Below are positions 1-6,030 of a DNA stretch of 17,520 nt, one piece after another; the stretch's first letter is position 1; every line of letters begins with the position of its first letter. A program made the position numbers and the translations under genes. The DNA is from DAIOEK01 sp964600595 (GTDB lineage: Bacteria; Chloroflexota; Anaerolineae; Anaerolineales; Anaerolineaceae): assembly GCA_964600595.1 (NCBI GenBank), contig CAZRKL010000041.1, positions 1 to 17,520 of the forward strand, written 5' to 3'. The notes under the pieces are model-generated. The model searched no databases. It worked only from the letters and a program-made list of their open reading frames with translations, and was not told the origin of the DNA.

Positions 1-52
1 GCGCGCTTCAATCGCACTGAAGAGGTCGAGGGTTCGAATCCCTCCAGGTCCA
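1..52 (+). tRNA. tRNA-Ala (anticodon CGC), 3' part only
   Basis: This is the 3' portion of a tRNA cut by the window edge. Visible parts are the D-stem 3' strand GCGC (1-4), an anticodon stem CTTCA/TGAAG (6-10 and 18-22) closing the 7-nt loop ATCGCAC with anticodon CGC at 13-15, a T-arm GAGGG-TTCGAAT-CCCTC (28-44), the acceptor 3' strand CAGGTCC (45-51) and discriminator A52. CGC reads the Ala codon GCG. The U at 49 is position 70, as needed for the G3-U70 pair that marks alanine tRNAs, although position 3 lies outside the window. CCA is not encoded. The isotype is secure from the anticodon. Confidence 0.93.
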
Positions 53-82
53 CTGTGCGATGCAATAAGCAGGCACTAATTG

Positions 83-155
83 GGGCCCATAGCGCAGTTG
101 GGAGCGCGTCTCAATGGCATTGAGAAGGTCGCGAGTTCGAATCTCGCTGGGTCCA
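83..155 (+). tRNA. tRNA-Ala (anticodon GGC)
   Basis: A complete 73-nt cloverleaf. The acceptor GGGCCCA (83-89) pairs with TGGGTCC (148-154), and the discriminator is A155. The D-stem is GCGC/GCGC. The anticodon stem TCTCA/TGAGA (109-113 and 121-125) closes loop ATGGCAT with anticodon GGC at 116-118, reading GCC. The T-arm is GCGAG-TTCGAAT-CTCGC (131-147). The third acceptor pair is G85-T152, the G3-U70 wobble that is the major alanine identity element, so anticodon and acceptor agree. CCA is not encoded. It lies 30 nt after the first tRNA-Ala and only about 10 nt before the leuS T-box leader, so the tRNAs and leuS probably share a transcript. Confidence 0.97.
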
Positions 156-161
156 CTAAGA

Positions 162-407
162 GTAAGGCAGGAGTAGTAAGTGATCCGTTAGAGAAGTGGA
201 TGGAGTAGCTGAAAATCCACCCGGCACCTGCGGAGTGTCTAACACCAAACTCGCCTGTCAGCCTGAAAAAGGCAGCTTTTTTCGGCGAATAGAGTAACCG
301 GAAACGGGTCAGCCCGTTAGCGCTTCCTGAGTGGTCAGTTATACTGACAATCAGGGTGGTACCACGGAGAGTAACTCCGTCCCTGAGTGGACGGAGTTTT
401 TTGTTTT
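162..407 (+). promoter_or_regulatory. Leucine-specific T-box riboswitch leader of leuS
   Basis: Transcriptional T-box. The base of stem I pairs GGCAGG (166-171) with CCTGTC (254-259). Above it lies the specifier bulge, with an AGTA motif (172-175) on the 5' side and the specifier CTC (250-252, Leu) followed by purine G253 on the 3' side. Upper stem I pairs GTTAGA (187-192) with TCTAAC (238-243), and GTGGAT with ATCCAC near its tip. Hairpins AACGGG/CCCGTT (303-318) and GTCAG/CTGAC (334-348) follow. The T-box motif AGGGTGGTACCACGG (353-367) supplies the TGGT bulge that reads the tRNA 3' end; its last U fits discriminator A of tRNA-Leu. AGGG with CCCT plus ACGGAG with CTCCGT form the antiterminator (353-384), which excludes the terminator. 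Uncharged tRNA-Leu(GAG) should switch on leuS. Confidence 0.95.
375..407 (+). terminator. Intrinsic terminator of the leuS T-box
   Basis: CTCCGTCC (375-382) pairs perfectly over 8 bp with GGACGGAG (389-396) around loop CTGAGT. The run TTTTTTGTTTT follows. The 5' arm is shared with the antiterminator, which is the switching overlap expected of a T-box. By default it stops transcription before leuS. Confidence 0.95.
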
Positions 408-441
408 GATATCAAGCTAAGGATCATAATCAGGAGACGAC

Positions 442-2901
442 ATGGCTAATCACGAAGACCCCAACTTTTATAACCCCGCCGAGATTGAACCTCGCTGGCA
501 AAAGAAGTGGGAAGAGGATGGCATTTATCAATCCAACATTGATCCTTCCCGCCCAAAGCACTACGCGCTCACTATGCTGCCGTATCCTTCAGGTGATCTT
601 CATATCGGGCATTGGTATGCAATGATCCCTCCTGACGCGAGAGCCAGATACATGCGCATGCGTGGATATAATGTTCTTTTCCCCATGGGGTTTGATGCAT
701 TTGGATTACCCGCAGAAAATGCGGCAATTAAGCGGAACATCCATCCCAAGAAATGGACATATGCGAATATTGAAAAAATGCGTATTCAAATGCGCAGCAT
801 GGGGGCGATTTTCGACTGGCGTCGTGAAGCAGTCTCCTGTGATCCAGAATATTACAAATGGACTCAGTGGTTTTTCCTGCAGTTTTTTAAGAATGACCTG
901 GCATACCGGAAGATGTCTCCGGTTGATTGGTGCCCAAATTGTAATACCACACTGGCACGTGAGCAGGTTTGGGGGGATGATCGCCACTGTGAAAGATGTG
1001 GTACACCGGTAATTAAGAAGAATTTAGCCCAGTGGTTCTTTAAAACCACAAAATTTGCCGATGATCTGCTAGATTTTTCGCAAATTGATTGGCCAGAGAA
1101 AGTAAAAACCCTGGAAACCAATTGGATTGGTCGTTCAACCGGAGCTTCGGTTAGATTTAAAACAGAAGCTGGCGATGAATTAGAGGTGTTTACCACTCGT
1201 CCTGATACATTGTGGGGAGTTACCTTTATGGTGCTCGCACCGGAGCATCCGCTGGTTGAAAAGTTAACAACTTCAGATCAAAAGGATATTGTTAACGACT
1301 ATATCCAACAATCTCTGCGTCAGAGTGATGTTCAGCGTGAAGCGGCAGACAAAGAAAAGACAGGCGTATTTACAGGTGGATATGCCATTAATCCAGTGAA
1401 TGGCGAAAAAGTGCCTGTGTGGATCGCTGATTACGTCTTGATCACCTATGGTACTGGAGCCATTATGGCTGTACCTGCGCACGACCAGCGTGACTTTGAA
1501 TTTGCCCGTAAATTCAATTTGCCTGTAAAAGTAGTCATCCAACCCGAAGATATTGAACTGATCTGTGAAGAAGATATGGAAGCATCAGTTCCCGCGATTG
1601 GTCGCATGGTTAATTCCGGTGATCTGACTGGAACGCCTGCCGACCAGGCGATTGATAAGGCAATTGCGTTTGTGGAGAAGCTTGGGGTAGGGAAAGCAAC
1701 AACCAGCTATCGTCTGAGAGATTGGTTGATCTCGCGCCAGCGCTACTGGGGAGCTCCAATTCCAATTGTATTCTGCGAGAAATGTGGAGCTGTGCCGTTG
1801 TCTGAAGATCAACTGCCTGTGCTTCTGCCTGATGATGTGGAATGGAAACCAACAGGCGAAAGTCCGTTAAAGCTGCATCCAACATGGAAGAAAACAACCT
1901 GCCCAACTTGTGGTGGAGAAGCAACCCGTGAAACGGATACCATGGATACTTTTATGTGCTCATCCTGGTATCATCTTCGCTATCTGTCACCATGGTACCA
2001 TCAAGGTCCTTTTGATCCAAAAGAATATGATTACTGGATGCCTGTAGATGTTTACACTGGTGGAATTGAACACGCCAACATGCATCTCATCTATACCCGC
2101 TTTTTCCACAAAGCTTTGCATGCCATTGGTGTGGTGCCAACCCGGGAACCCATGGTGCAACTTCGTAATCAGGGGATGGTTCTGGCTGAAAATTCTGAAA
2201 AGATGAGCAAGAGTCGTGGGAATGTAGTTGCTCCAGATAGTCTGGTGCATAAGTATGGCGCTGATACAGTTCGTGCTTATCTGATGTTCTTTGCACGTTG
2301 GGAATTAGGAGCTCCCTGGTCCAGTACTGGAATAGATGGCACTTCCCGTTGGCTGCGCCGGGTGTGGGCAATTTATCACGAAAAATCATCTGGTAAGAAA
2401 GCCAGCCCAGACGTGATCAAAGTATTGCGTAGAAAACTGCATCAGACTTTACGCTCAATCACAAGGGATTTCGAATTGTTTGAATTTAACACGATCATCT
2501 CAAGCCTGATGGAATTGATGAATGAGATGTATAAAGCAGCTCAGTCAGGCGCTGTAGGATCTACGGAATGGCAGGAAGCCCTCGAGATTTATGCATTGAT
2601 GCTAGCTCCAGTATGCCCTCATCTTGCAGAAGAATTATGGATGAAGATGGGAAAACCATACTCCATTCACAATCAGCCATTCCCGGCGGTTAATGAAGCG
2701 GCTGCTGCTCAAGAAGAAGTTACACTGGTTGTTCAGGTAAATGGCAAGCTGCGTGACCGGATTAATGTGCCGGTGGAAATCTCAGAGGATGAGGTAAAAA
2801 CTGCCGCGCTCTCCAGCCCTGCGGTGCAAAAAGCATTAGAGGGTAAAGAACCTCGTCAGATAATTGTTGTCCCTGGAAGATTGGTTAATATTGTTGTGTA
2901 G
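442..2901 (+). CDS. leuS: Leucine--tRNA ligase (LeuRS)
   Basis: Class I aminoacyl-tRNA synthetase charging tRNA-Leu with leucine in the cytoplasm, with post-transfer editing of mischarged tRNA. The 819 residues match a full-length bacterial LeuRS. Visible motifs are HIGH at residues 54-57 in YPSGDLHIGHW, a zinc knuckle with C164, C167, C183 and C186, the CP1 editing domain with TTRPDT (251-256) and GTGAIMAVPAHDQRD (337-351, holding the Asp that binds the substrate amino group), a second CxxC pair region before the catalytic core resumes, KMSKS at 587-591, and a C-terminal VNGKLRD motif. The ATG at 442 has AGGAG (432-436) 5 nt upstream. Expression is controlled by the leucine T-box just upstream. 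No lesion was seen. The creatininase-family gene follows after 18 nt and is probably co-transcribed. Confidence 0.99.
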   Translation: MANHEDPNFYNPAEIEPRWQKKWEEDGIYQSNIDPSRPKHYALTMLPYPSGDLHIGHWYAMIPPDARARYMRMRGYNVLFPMGFDAFGLPAENAAIKRNIHPKKWTYANIEKMRIQMRSMGAIFDWRREAVSCDPEYYKWTQWFFLQFFKNDLAYRKMSPVDWCPNCNTTLAREQVWGDDRHCERCGTPVIKKNLAQWFFKTTKFADDLLDFSQIDWPEKVKTLETNWIGRSTGASVRFKTEAGDELEVFTTRPDTLWGVTFMVLAPEHPLVEKLTTSDQKDIVNDYIQQSLRQSDVQREAADKEKTGVFTGGYAINPVNGEKVPVWIADYVLITYGTGAIMAVPAHDQRDFEFARKFNLPVKVVIQPEDIELICEEDMEASVPAIGRMVNSGDLTGTPADQAIDKAIAFVEKLGVGKATTSYRLRDWLISRQRYWGAPIPIVFCEKCGAVPLSEDQLPVLLPDDVEWKPTGESPLKLHPTWKKTTCPTCGGEATRETDTMDTFMCSSWYHLRYLSPWYHQGPFDPKEYDYWMPVDVYTGGIEHANMHLIYTRFFHKALHAIGVVPTREPMVQLRNQGMVLAENSEKMSKSRGNVVAPDSLVHKYGADTVRAYLMFFARWELGAPWSSTGIDGTSRWLRRVWAIYHEKSSGKKASPDVIKVLRRKLHQTLRSITRDFELFEFNTIISSLMELMNEMYKAAQSGAVGSTEWQEALEIYALMLAPVCPHLAEELWMKMGKPYSIHNQPFPAVNEAAAAQEEVTLVVQVNGKLRDRINVPVEISEDEVKTAALSSPAVQKALEGKEPRQIIVVPGRLVNIVV

Positions 2902-2909
2902 TGTTTTGT

Positions 2910-2916
2910 GAGGTGG
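2910..2916 (+). promoter_or_regulatory. Ribosome binding site of the creatininase-family gene
   Basis: GAGGTGG lies 3 nt before the ATG at 2920. It overlaps the in-frame GTG at 2908, so it argues that translation begins at 2920 and not at that upstream GTG. Confidence 0.7.
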
Positions 2917-2919
2917 AAA

Positions 2920-3612
2920 ATGCGATTTGGCGATCTCAATTGGATGGATGTTGAAGAATACTTGAAGCAGGATGATCGGGTGATGGTCGTTTTGGGTTCA
3001 TCAGAACAGCATGGATACCTCAGCCTGCAAACAGATGTGCGAATTCCCCTGGCATTAGCAGATGCTGCTTCAAAACAAACCGATGTACTGATCGCGCCAG
3101 AGCTTACTTTGGGAGTTACCCCTTACTTTCTTTCTTACCCTGGGACTATCAGCCTGCGTTGTGAAACACTATTAATGCTGGTAGAGGATGTAATCCGATC
3201 GTTATATGGTAGTGGGTTTCGACGAATCATGGTTATCAATGGTCATGGCGGAAATGAATTAGCCAGAGATAAATGTGTAGAATTGGCGAACGAGCTGACA
3301 GGGTTAAGGATCATTTGGTATGCATGGTGGATGTCTAACAGTGTGAGTGCTTTGGCTCAAAAATACGACCTTCCGCCAGAACACGCGAATTGGATGGAAG
3401 CGTTCAATTTCACCCGTGTTGCCGAATTACCCCTGGGAAGTAAAAAGCCTGTATCCTACTCAGGATTACTAAATGCAGCGCAGAGCCGCCAGGTGTACGG
3501 GGACGGAACATTTGGCGGTCCCTATTCTGCTGAACAAAATATTATGGATGAATTGTTCGATGTTTGTTTACAGGATATCATCTACTTTCTAAAATTCCCC
3601 GAATTGAAATAA
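2920..3612 (+). CDS. Creatininase-family amidohydrolase
   Basis: A metal-dependent amidohydrolase of the creatininase/ArfB/MftE superfamily, about 230 residues, near the usual size. The first metal site is read from SSEQHG followed by LQTD, giving Glu, His and Asp ligands. The second is INGHGGNE, giving His and Glu. The five usual ligands of the dinuclear centre are therefore present and the enzyme should be active. The substrate cannot be read: the family includes creatininase, formamidopyrimidine deformylase and the mycofactocin protease MftE. No mycofactocin precursor or radical-SAM partner is in the window. The start at ATG 2920 is preferred over GTG 2908 because of the GAGGTGG site. It lies 18 nt after leuS with no terminator between, so leucine T-box control probably extends to it. 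Confidence 0.9.
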   Translation: MRFGDLNWMDVEEYLKQDDRVMVVLGSSEQHGYLSLQTDVRIPLALADAASKQTDVLIAPELTLGVTPYFLSYPGTISLRCETLLMLVEDVIRSLYGSGFRRIMVINGHGGNELARDKCVELANELTGLRIIWYAWWMSNSVSALAQKYDLPPEHANWMEAFNFTRVAELPLGSKKPVSYSGLLNAAQSRQVYGDGTFGGPYSAEQNIMDELFDVCLQDIIYFLKFPELK

Positions 3613-3639
3613 ATCCTTCCACTGGAACATAACAAAATT

Positions 3640-3701
3640 AAAATATCTTTGGTGTTTATTCTTGCCAATCATGACAAGATTTCAATGACCAAGGATATTT
3701 T
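3640..3701 (+). terminator. Long AT-rich hairpin, possible terminator of the leuS operon
   Basis: AAAATATCTTTGGT (3640-3653) is complementary over 14 positions to ACCAAGGATATTTT (3688-3701), with a single G-T wobble. Inside it TCTTG (3660-3664) pairs with CAAGA (3675-3679), giving a two-tier stem. The 3' arm runs into TTTTTCTT. It starts 28 nt after the creatininase-family stop codon, where a terminator is expected. The stem is AT-rich and the loop between the tiers is large, so it is weaker than the other terminators in this window. It could instead be a protein-binding palindrome or an RNA-stability element. Confidence 0.45.
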
Positions 3702-3920
3702 TCTTCATTCATTATCTTAATAAAAGGTATTTTCTGATAATCTCGGAAATATGCGTGGGATAATTTGGCAATAATGCAGACCTGAAAAGATTGTTGATGA
3801 TAAGGGTAAATTTTGGACGGGTTTCTTCGTATCTCGATCCCCATTTAATACAATTCCCATATTTCCAGTTCATAATGGAATAGTTCTTGCATTTAAAAAT
3901 GTACGAAACTAGTAATTAGT

Positions 3921-3926
3921 GAGGTG
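3921..3926 (+). promoter_or_regulatory. Ribosome binding site of the secreted lysine-rich protein
   Basis: GAGGTG lies 4 nt before ATG 3931 and overlaps the in-frame GTG at 3919, so 3931 is the likely start. The site is very similar to the one before the creatininase-family gene. Confidence 0.65.
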
Positions 3927-3930
3927 TATT

Positions 3931-4479
3931 ATGTTTAACTGGTTAAGTAATCAGAGGGTGGTTACCAGGTTATTCCTGATTTCTGCTCTTCTCACCATCA
4001 TGGTCGGTCTCTTTATGCCCCAATCCATAGTGTGGGGAGCTGAAACAAAAAATCCTGCAACTGGTGGGACGGATATTCTGTTAACGCAATATAACACCTA
4101 CCGGAAGATATATAAAAAAGAAGTTGCCAAACTTCATACTATGGATAAGGGTCTGAACCGCCTTCTAAATGATTACCAGGCACTTTATAACAAGGGTGAT
4201 AAAAATTGGATCCAGATGCGTAAGTACTACTACGATTACCGTAGCGCATATTACGCGGGTTTGAATCATGAAATTGAAGGTAAATTGCTCATGGAAAACC
4301 ATTTCGGATTCAACAGCAAAATGAAAGTAGTTAATCGTCCAATGGCAAAATACACAGTCGCCAAATTCCAAGGGGTTGCAATCACAATGCAAGCCCGTAA
4401 CCTTGAATGCATAAAAATCCTTCGTGAAGCCAAACAATTTATGAAAGATATAAAACACATCAAGCCAAAGAAAAAGTGA
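3931..4479 (+). CDS. Secreted lysine-rich hypothetical protein
   Basis: I do not recognise a family. From ATG 3931 the product is 182 residues. The N-terminus has basic residues, then a hydrophobic stretch (about residues 13-33: LFLISALLTIMVGLF and on), ending in SIVWGAET. This looks like a Sec signal peptide with a plausible cut after Ala in WGA, although an uncleaved anchor is possible. The mature part is rich in Lys and Tyr, reads as mainly helical, has one Cys and ends in a lysine tail (KPKKK). No catalytic motif is visible. It probably acts outside the membrane, and its positive charge would suit binding to teichoic-like, nucleic or acidic glycan polymers; this is inference only. The RidA gene follows after 14 nt, so the two may share a message. 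Confidence 0.8.
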   Translation: MFNWLSNQRVVTRLFLISALLTIMVGLFMPQSIVWGAETKNPATGGTDILLTQYNTYRKIYKKEVAKLHTMDKGLNRLLNDYQALYNKGDKNWIQMRKYYYDYRSAYYAGLNHEIEGKLLMENHFGFNSKMKVVNRPMAKYTVAKFQGVAITMQARNLECIKILREAKQFMKDIKHIKPKKK

Positions 4480-4493
4480 TCGGGAGATTGGAG

Positions 4494-4901
4494 ATGTCAA
4501 TGGATGTCCAAAAGGAAATAATCACATCTGAAAAAGCCCCCAAAGCAATAGGACCCTATTCTCAGGCTATTCGCGCAGGGCATATCATATATACATCAGG
4601 ACAACTGGGGATGGATCCAGCAAGTGGTGTTATTGTGGATGGAGGAGTTGAAGCGGAGACCAGACAGGCATTGCATAACCTCGAATCCATCCTGTCATCT
4701 GCTGGAACTGATCTGGCTAGTGTGCTGAAAACCACGGTGTTTTTGAGAGATATCAATGATTTTTCACGCATGAACGGGATATATCAGGAGTTCTTCAAAG
4801 ACCAACCTCCTGCTAGATCGGCGGTACAGGTTGGAGCGCTCCCTAAAGGGGCTGCAGTTGAGATTGAAGCAGTAGCAATATTAAGGCACTTCCAAAGTTA
4901 G
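4494..4901 (+). CDS. ridA: RidA-family reactive enamine/imine deaminase
   Basis: RidA (YjgF/YER057c/UK114) proteins hydrolyse reactive enamine and imine intermediates, such as 2-aminoacrylate released by PLP-dependent dehydratases, to keto acids. From ATG 4494 the product is 135 residues, slightly longer than the usual 125-130. It has the family signatures KAPKAIGPYSQA near the start, the substrate-carboxylate arginine in PPARSAV (R108) and the ending VEIEAVAI (E123-E125). Starts are ambiguous: GTG 4476 overlaps the previous gene, ATG 4494 has GGGAG 7 nt upstream, and ATG 4500 has GGAG 6 nt upstream. The last two are the best. A strong terminator follows 15 nt after the stop. The D-cysteine desulfhydrase-like PLP enzyme at 12223 is a possible metabolic link, but it lies in another transcription unit. 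Confidence 0.95.
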   Translation: MSMDVQKEIITSEKAPKAIGPYSQAIRAGHIIYTSGQLGMDPASGVIVDGGVEAETRQALHNLESILSSAGTDLASVLKTTVFLRDINDFSRMNGIYQEFFKDQPPARSAVQVGALPKGAAVEIEAVAILRHFQS

Positions 4902-4916
4902 AAACAATGATTTTCA

Positions 4917-4948
4917 GGAAGCTGGCGAAGAACCCAGCTTCCTTTTTT
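4917..4948 (+). terminator. Strong intrinsic terminator after ridA
   Basis: GGAAGCTGG (4917-4925) pairs perfectly over 9 bp with CCAGCTTCC (4934-4942) around an 8-nt loop, followed at once by TTTTTT (4943-4948). It separates ridA from the glycan operon. Confidence 0.95.
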
Positions 4949-5010
4949 GATTTAAATATGCAGACAAGTCTAATGGTAAAATTAAGCATCAAAAAACGAA
5001 AAGCAGAGAT

Positions 5011-6030
5011 ATGCTAACTGTTTCAGTAGTAATCCCTTGTTACAACGAAGAAAAAACAATTTATCCATTGCTGGAGTCAATCTCCCAACAGACATTTCCA
5101 ATAAATGATCTGGAAGTAATCATTGCAGATGGCTTGTCAACAGATGGGACCAGAGCAGAAATTAATCGTTTTTCCGCTGCACACCCAAATATAGAAGTCA
5201 GAATTGTTGACAACACAAAAAAGACAATCCCCTCGGGATTGAATATCGGTATTCAAGCAGCTCAAGGTGAATTTATTGTCCGATTGGACGCGCACTCCAT
5301 TCCAGCTTCTGATTACATCGAAAAATGTGTAACCCTCCTTAAACAGGGTATTGCAGAGAATGTGGGAGGAGTCTGGTTAATTCGACCAGGTAAAAACGAC
5401 TGGATCGGGCGTTCAATTGCTGTTGCTGCATCTCATCCTATTGGTGTTGGTGATGCAGGTTACCGGCATTCAACTAAAGCAGGTTATGTTGATACTGTCC
5501 CTTTTGGTTCGTATCGTAAAGAATTCATTGTTTCATTGGGAGCATACAACGAGACGCTATTAACGAATGAAGATTATGAATTAAATGTTCGAATTCTGAA
5601 AGCTGGCGGTAGAGTGTATCTTGATCCGAAAATTCAGTGTGTATATTTCTCCCGGCCCACATTTTCAGCATTAGCTAAGCAATATTGGCGTTATGGATAC
5701 TGGAAAGCTAAGATGGTACGTAAATATCCTGGTACAGTAAGGTGGCGGCAAGCTCTTCCTCCACTTTATCTATTAGGATTATTGGGATTATTAATCCTGT
5801 CTTTTGTTTATTCGTTCTTTTTCTGGATTTTATTTGGTGTCGTTGTGTTATATTCTTCGATCTTAATGATTGCATCTCTAAAGATTGCCTTATCAAAACA
5901 AGATGGGGCATTTATAATGGGTGTACCCTTGGCAATCGCTATCATGCATCATAGTTGGGGATCTGGCTTTCTATTTTGTTTGTTGAACTTAAATCATAGA
6001 AAAGGTGAGCCAGGCAAAGAGAATGGATGA
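5011..6030 (+). CDS. GT2-family membrane glycosyltransferase (ExoA-like)
   Basis: An inverting GT-A fold glycosyltransferase that moves a sugar from an NDP-sugar to a lipid-linked acceptor at the cytoplasmic face. It has the N-terminal strand VSVVIPCYNEE (residues 4-14), nucleotide-binding IIADGLSTDGT (37-47), the metal-binding acidic motif RLDAHS (91-96, equivalent to DxD) and the acceptor motif TNEDYELN. Several hydrophobic segments near the C-terminus (about 250-325) anchor it in the membrane. The arrangement resembles succinoglycan ExoA-type enzymes, but the sugar cannot be read. ATG 5011 has only a weak purine stretch (GCAGAG) upstream. It is the first gene after the ridA terminator; TAAAAT at 4977-4982 is a possible -10 but has no good -35. 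Its stop overlaps the next start as ATGA, showing tight operon coupling. Confidence 0.93.
   Translation: MLTVSVVIPCYNEEKTIYPLLESISQQTFPINDLEVIIADGLSTDGTRAEINRFSAAHPNIEVRIVDNTKKTIPSGLNIGIQAAQGEFIVRLDAHSIPASDYIEKCVTLLKQGIAENVGGVWLIRPGKNDWIGRSIAVAASHPIGVGDAGYRHSTKAGYVDTVPFGSYRKEFIVSLGAYNETLLTNEDYELNVRILKAGGRVYLDPKIQCVYFSRPTFSALAKQYWRYGYWKAKMVRKYPGTVRWRQALPPLYLLGLLGLLILSFVYSFFFWILFGVVVLYSSILMIASLKIALSKQDGAFIMGVPLAIAIMHHSWGSGFLFCLLNLNHRKGEPGKENG

Larger units (their letters stand above)
3613..3930. other. AT-rich intergenic spacer between creatininase-family gene and secreted-protein gene
   Basis: About 318 nt without a convincing gene. It holds the long hairpin at 3640-3701 (listed separately). 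A TACAAT at 3849-3854 resembles a -10 box, with TTCGTA 17 nt upstream as a poor -35. A TTGCAT (3887-3892) followed 17 nt later by TAGTAA is an alternative, but its start site would fall on the ribosome binding site. A short near-palindrome TGCATTTAAAAATGTA (3888-3903) sits just upstream of the next gene. The only open frame of note, on the minus strand at 3656-3844, has no recognisable protein features. The promoter of the next gene is presumably here but cannot be placed firmly. Confidence 0.6.

Noticed and set aside
2908..2919. Upstream GTG start for the creatininase-family gene
   Set aside because: The GTG overlaps the GAGGTGG ribosome site that fits the ATG at 2920; the extra residues MRWK are not family-like.
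3656..3844. A 62-codon minus-strand open frame in the AT-rich spacer
   Set aside because: Short, no ribosome binding site, no protein-like pattern, and its end lies inside the arms of the long hairpin. The sequence gives no support for translation.
3919..3930. Upstream GTG start for the secreted lysine-rich protein
   Set aside because: It sits in the GAGGTG site used by ATG 3931 and would put unneeded residues before the signal peptide.
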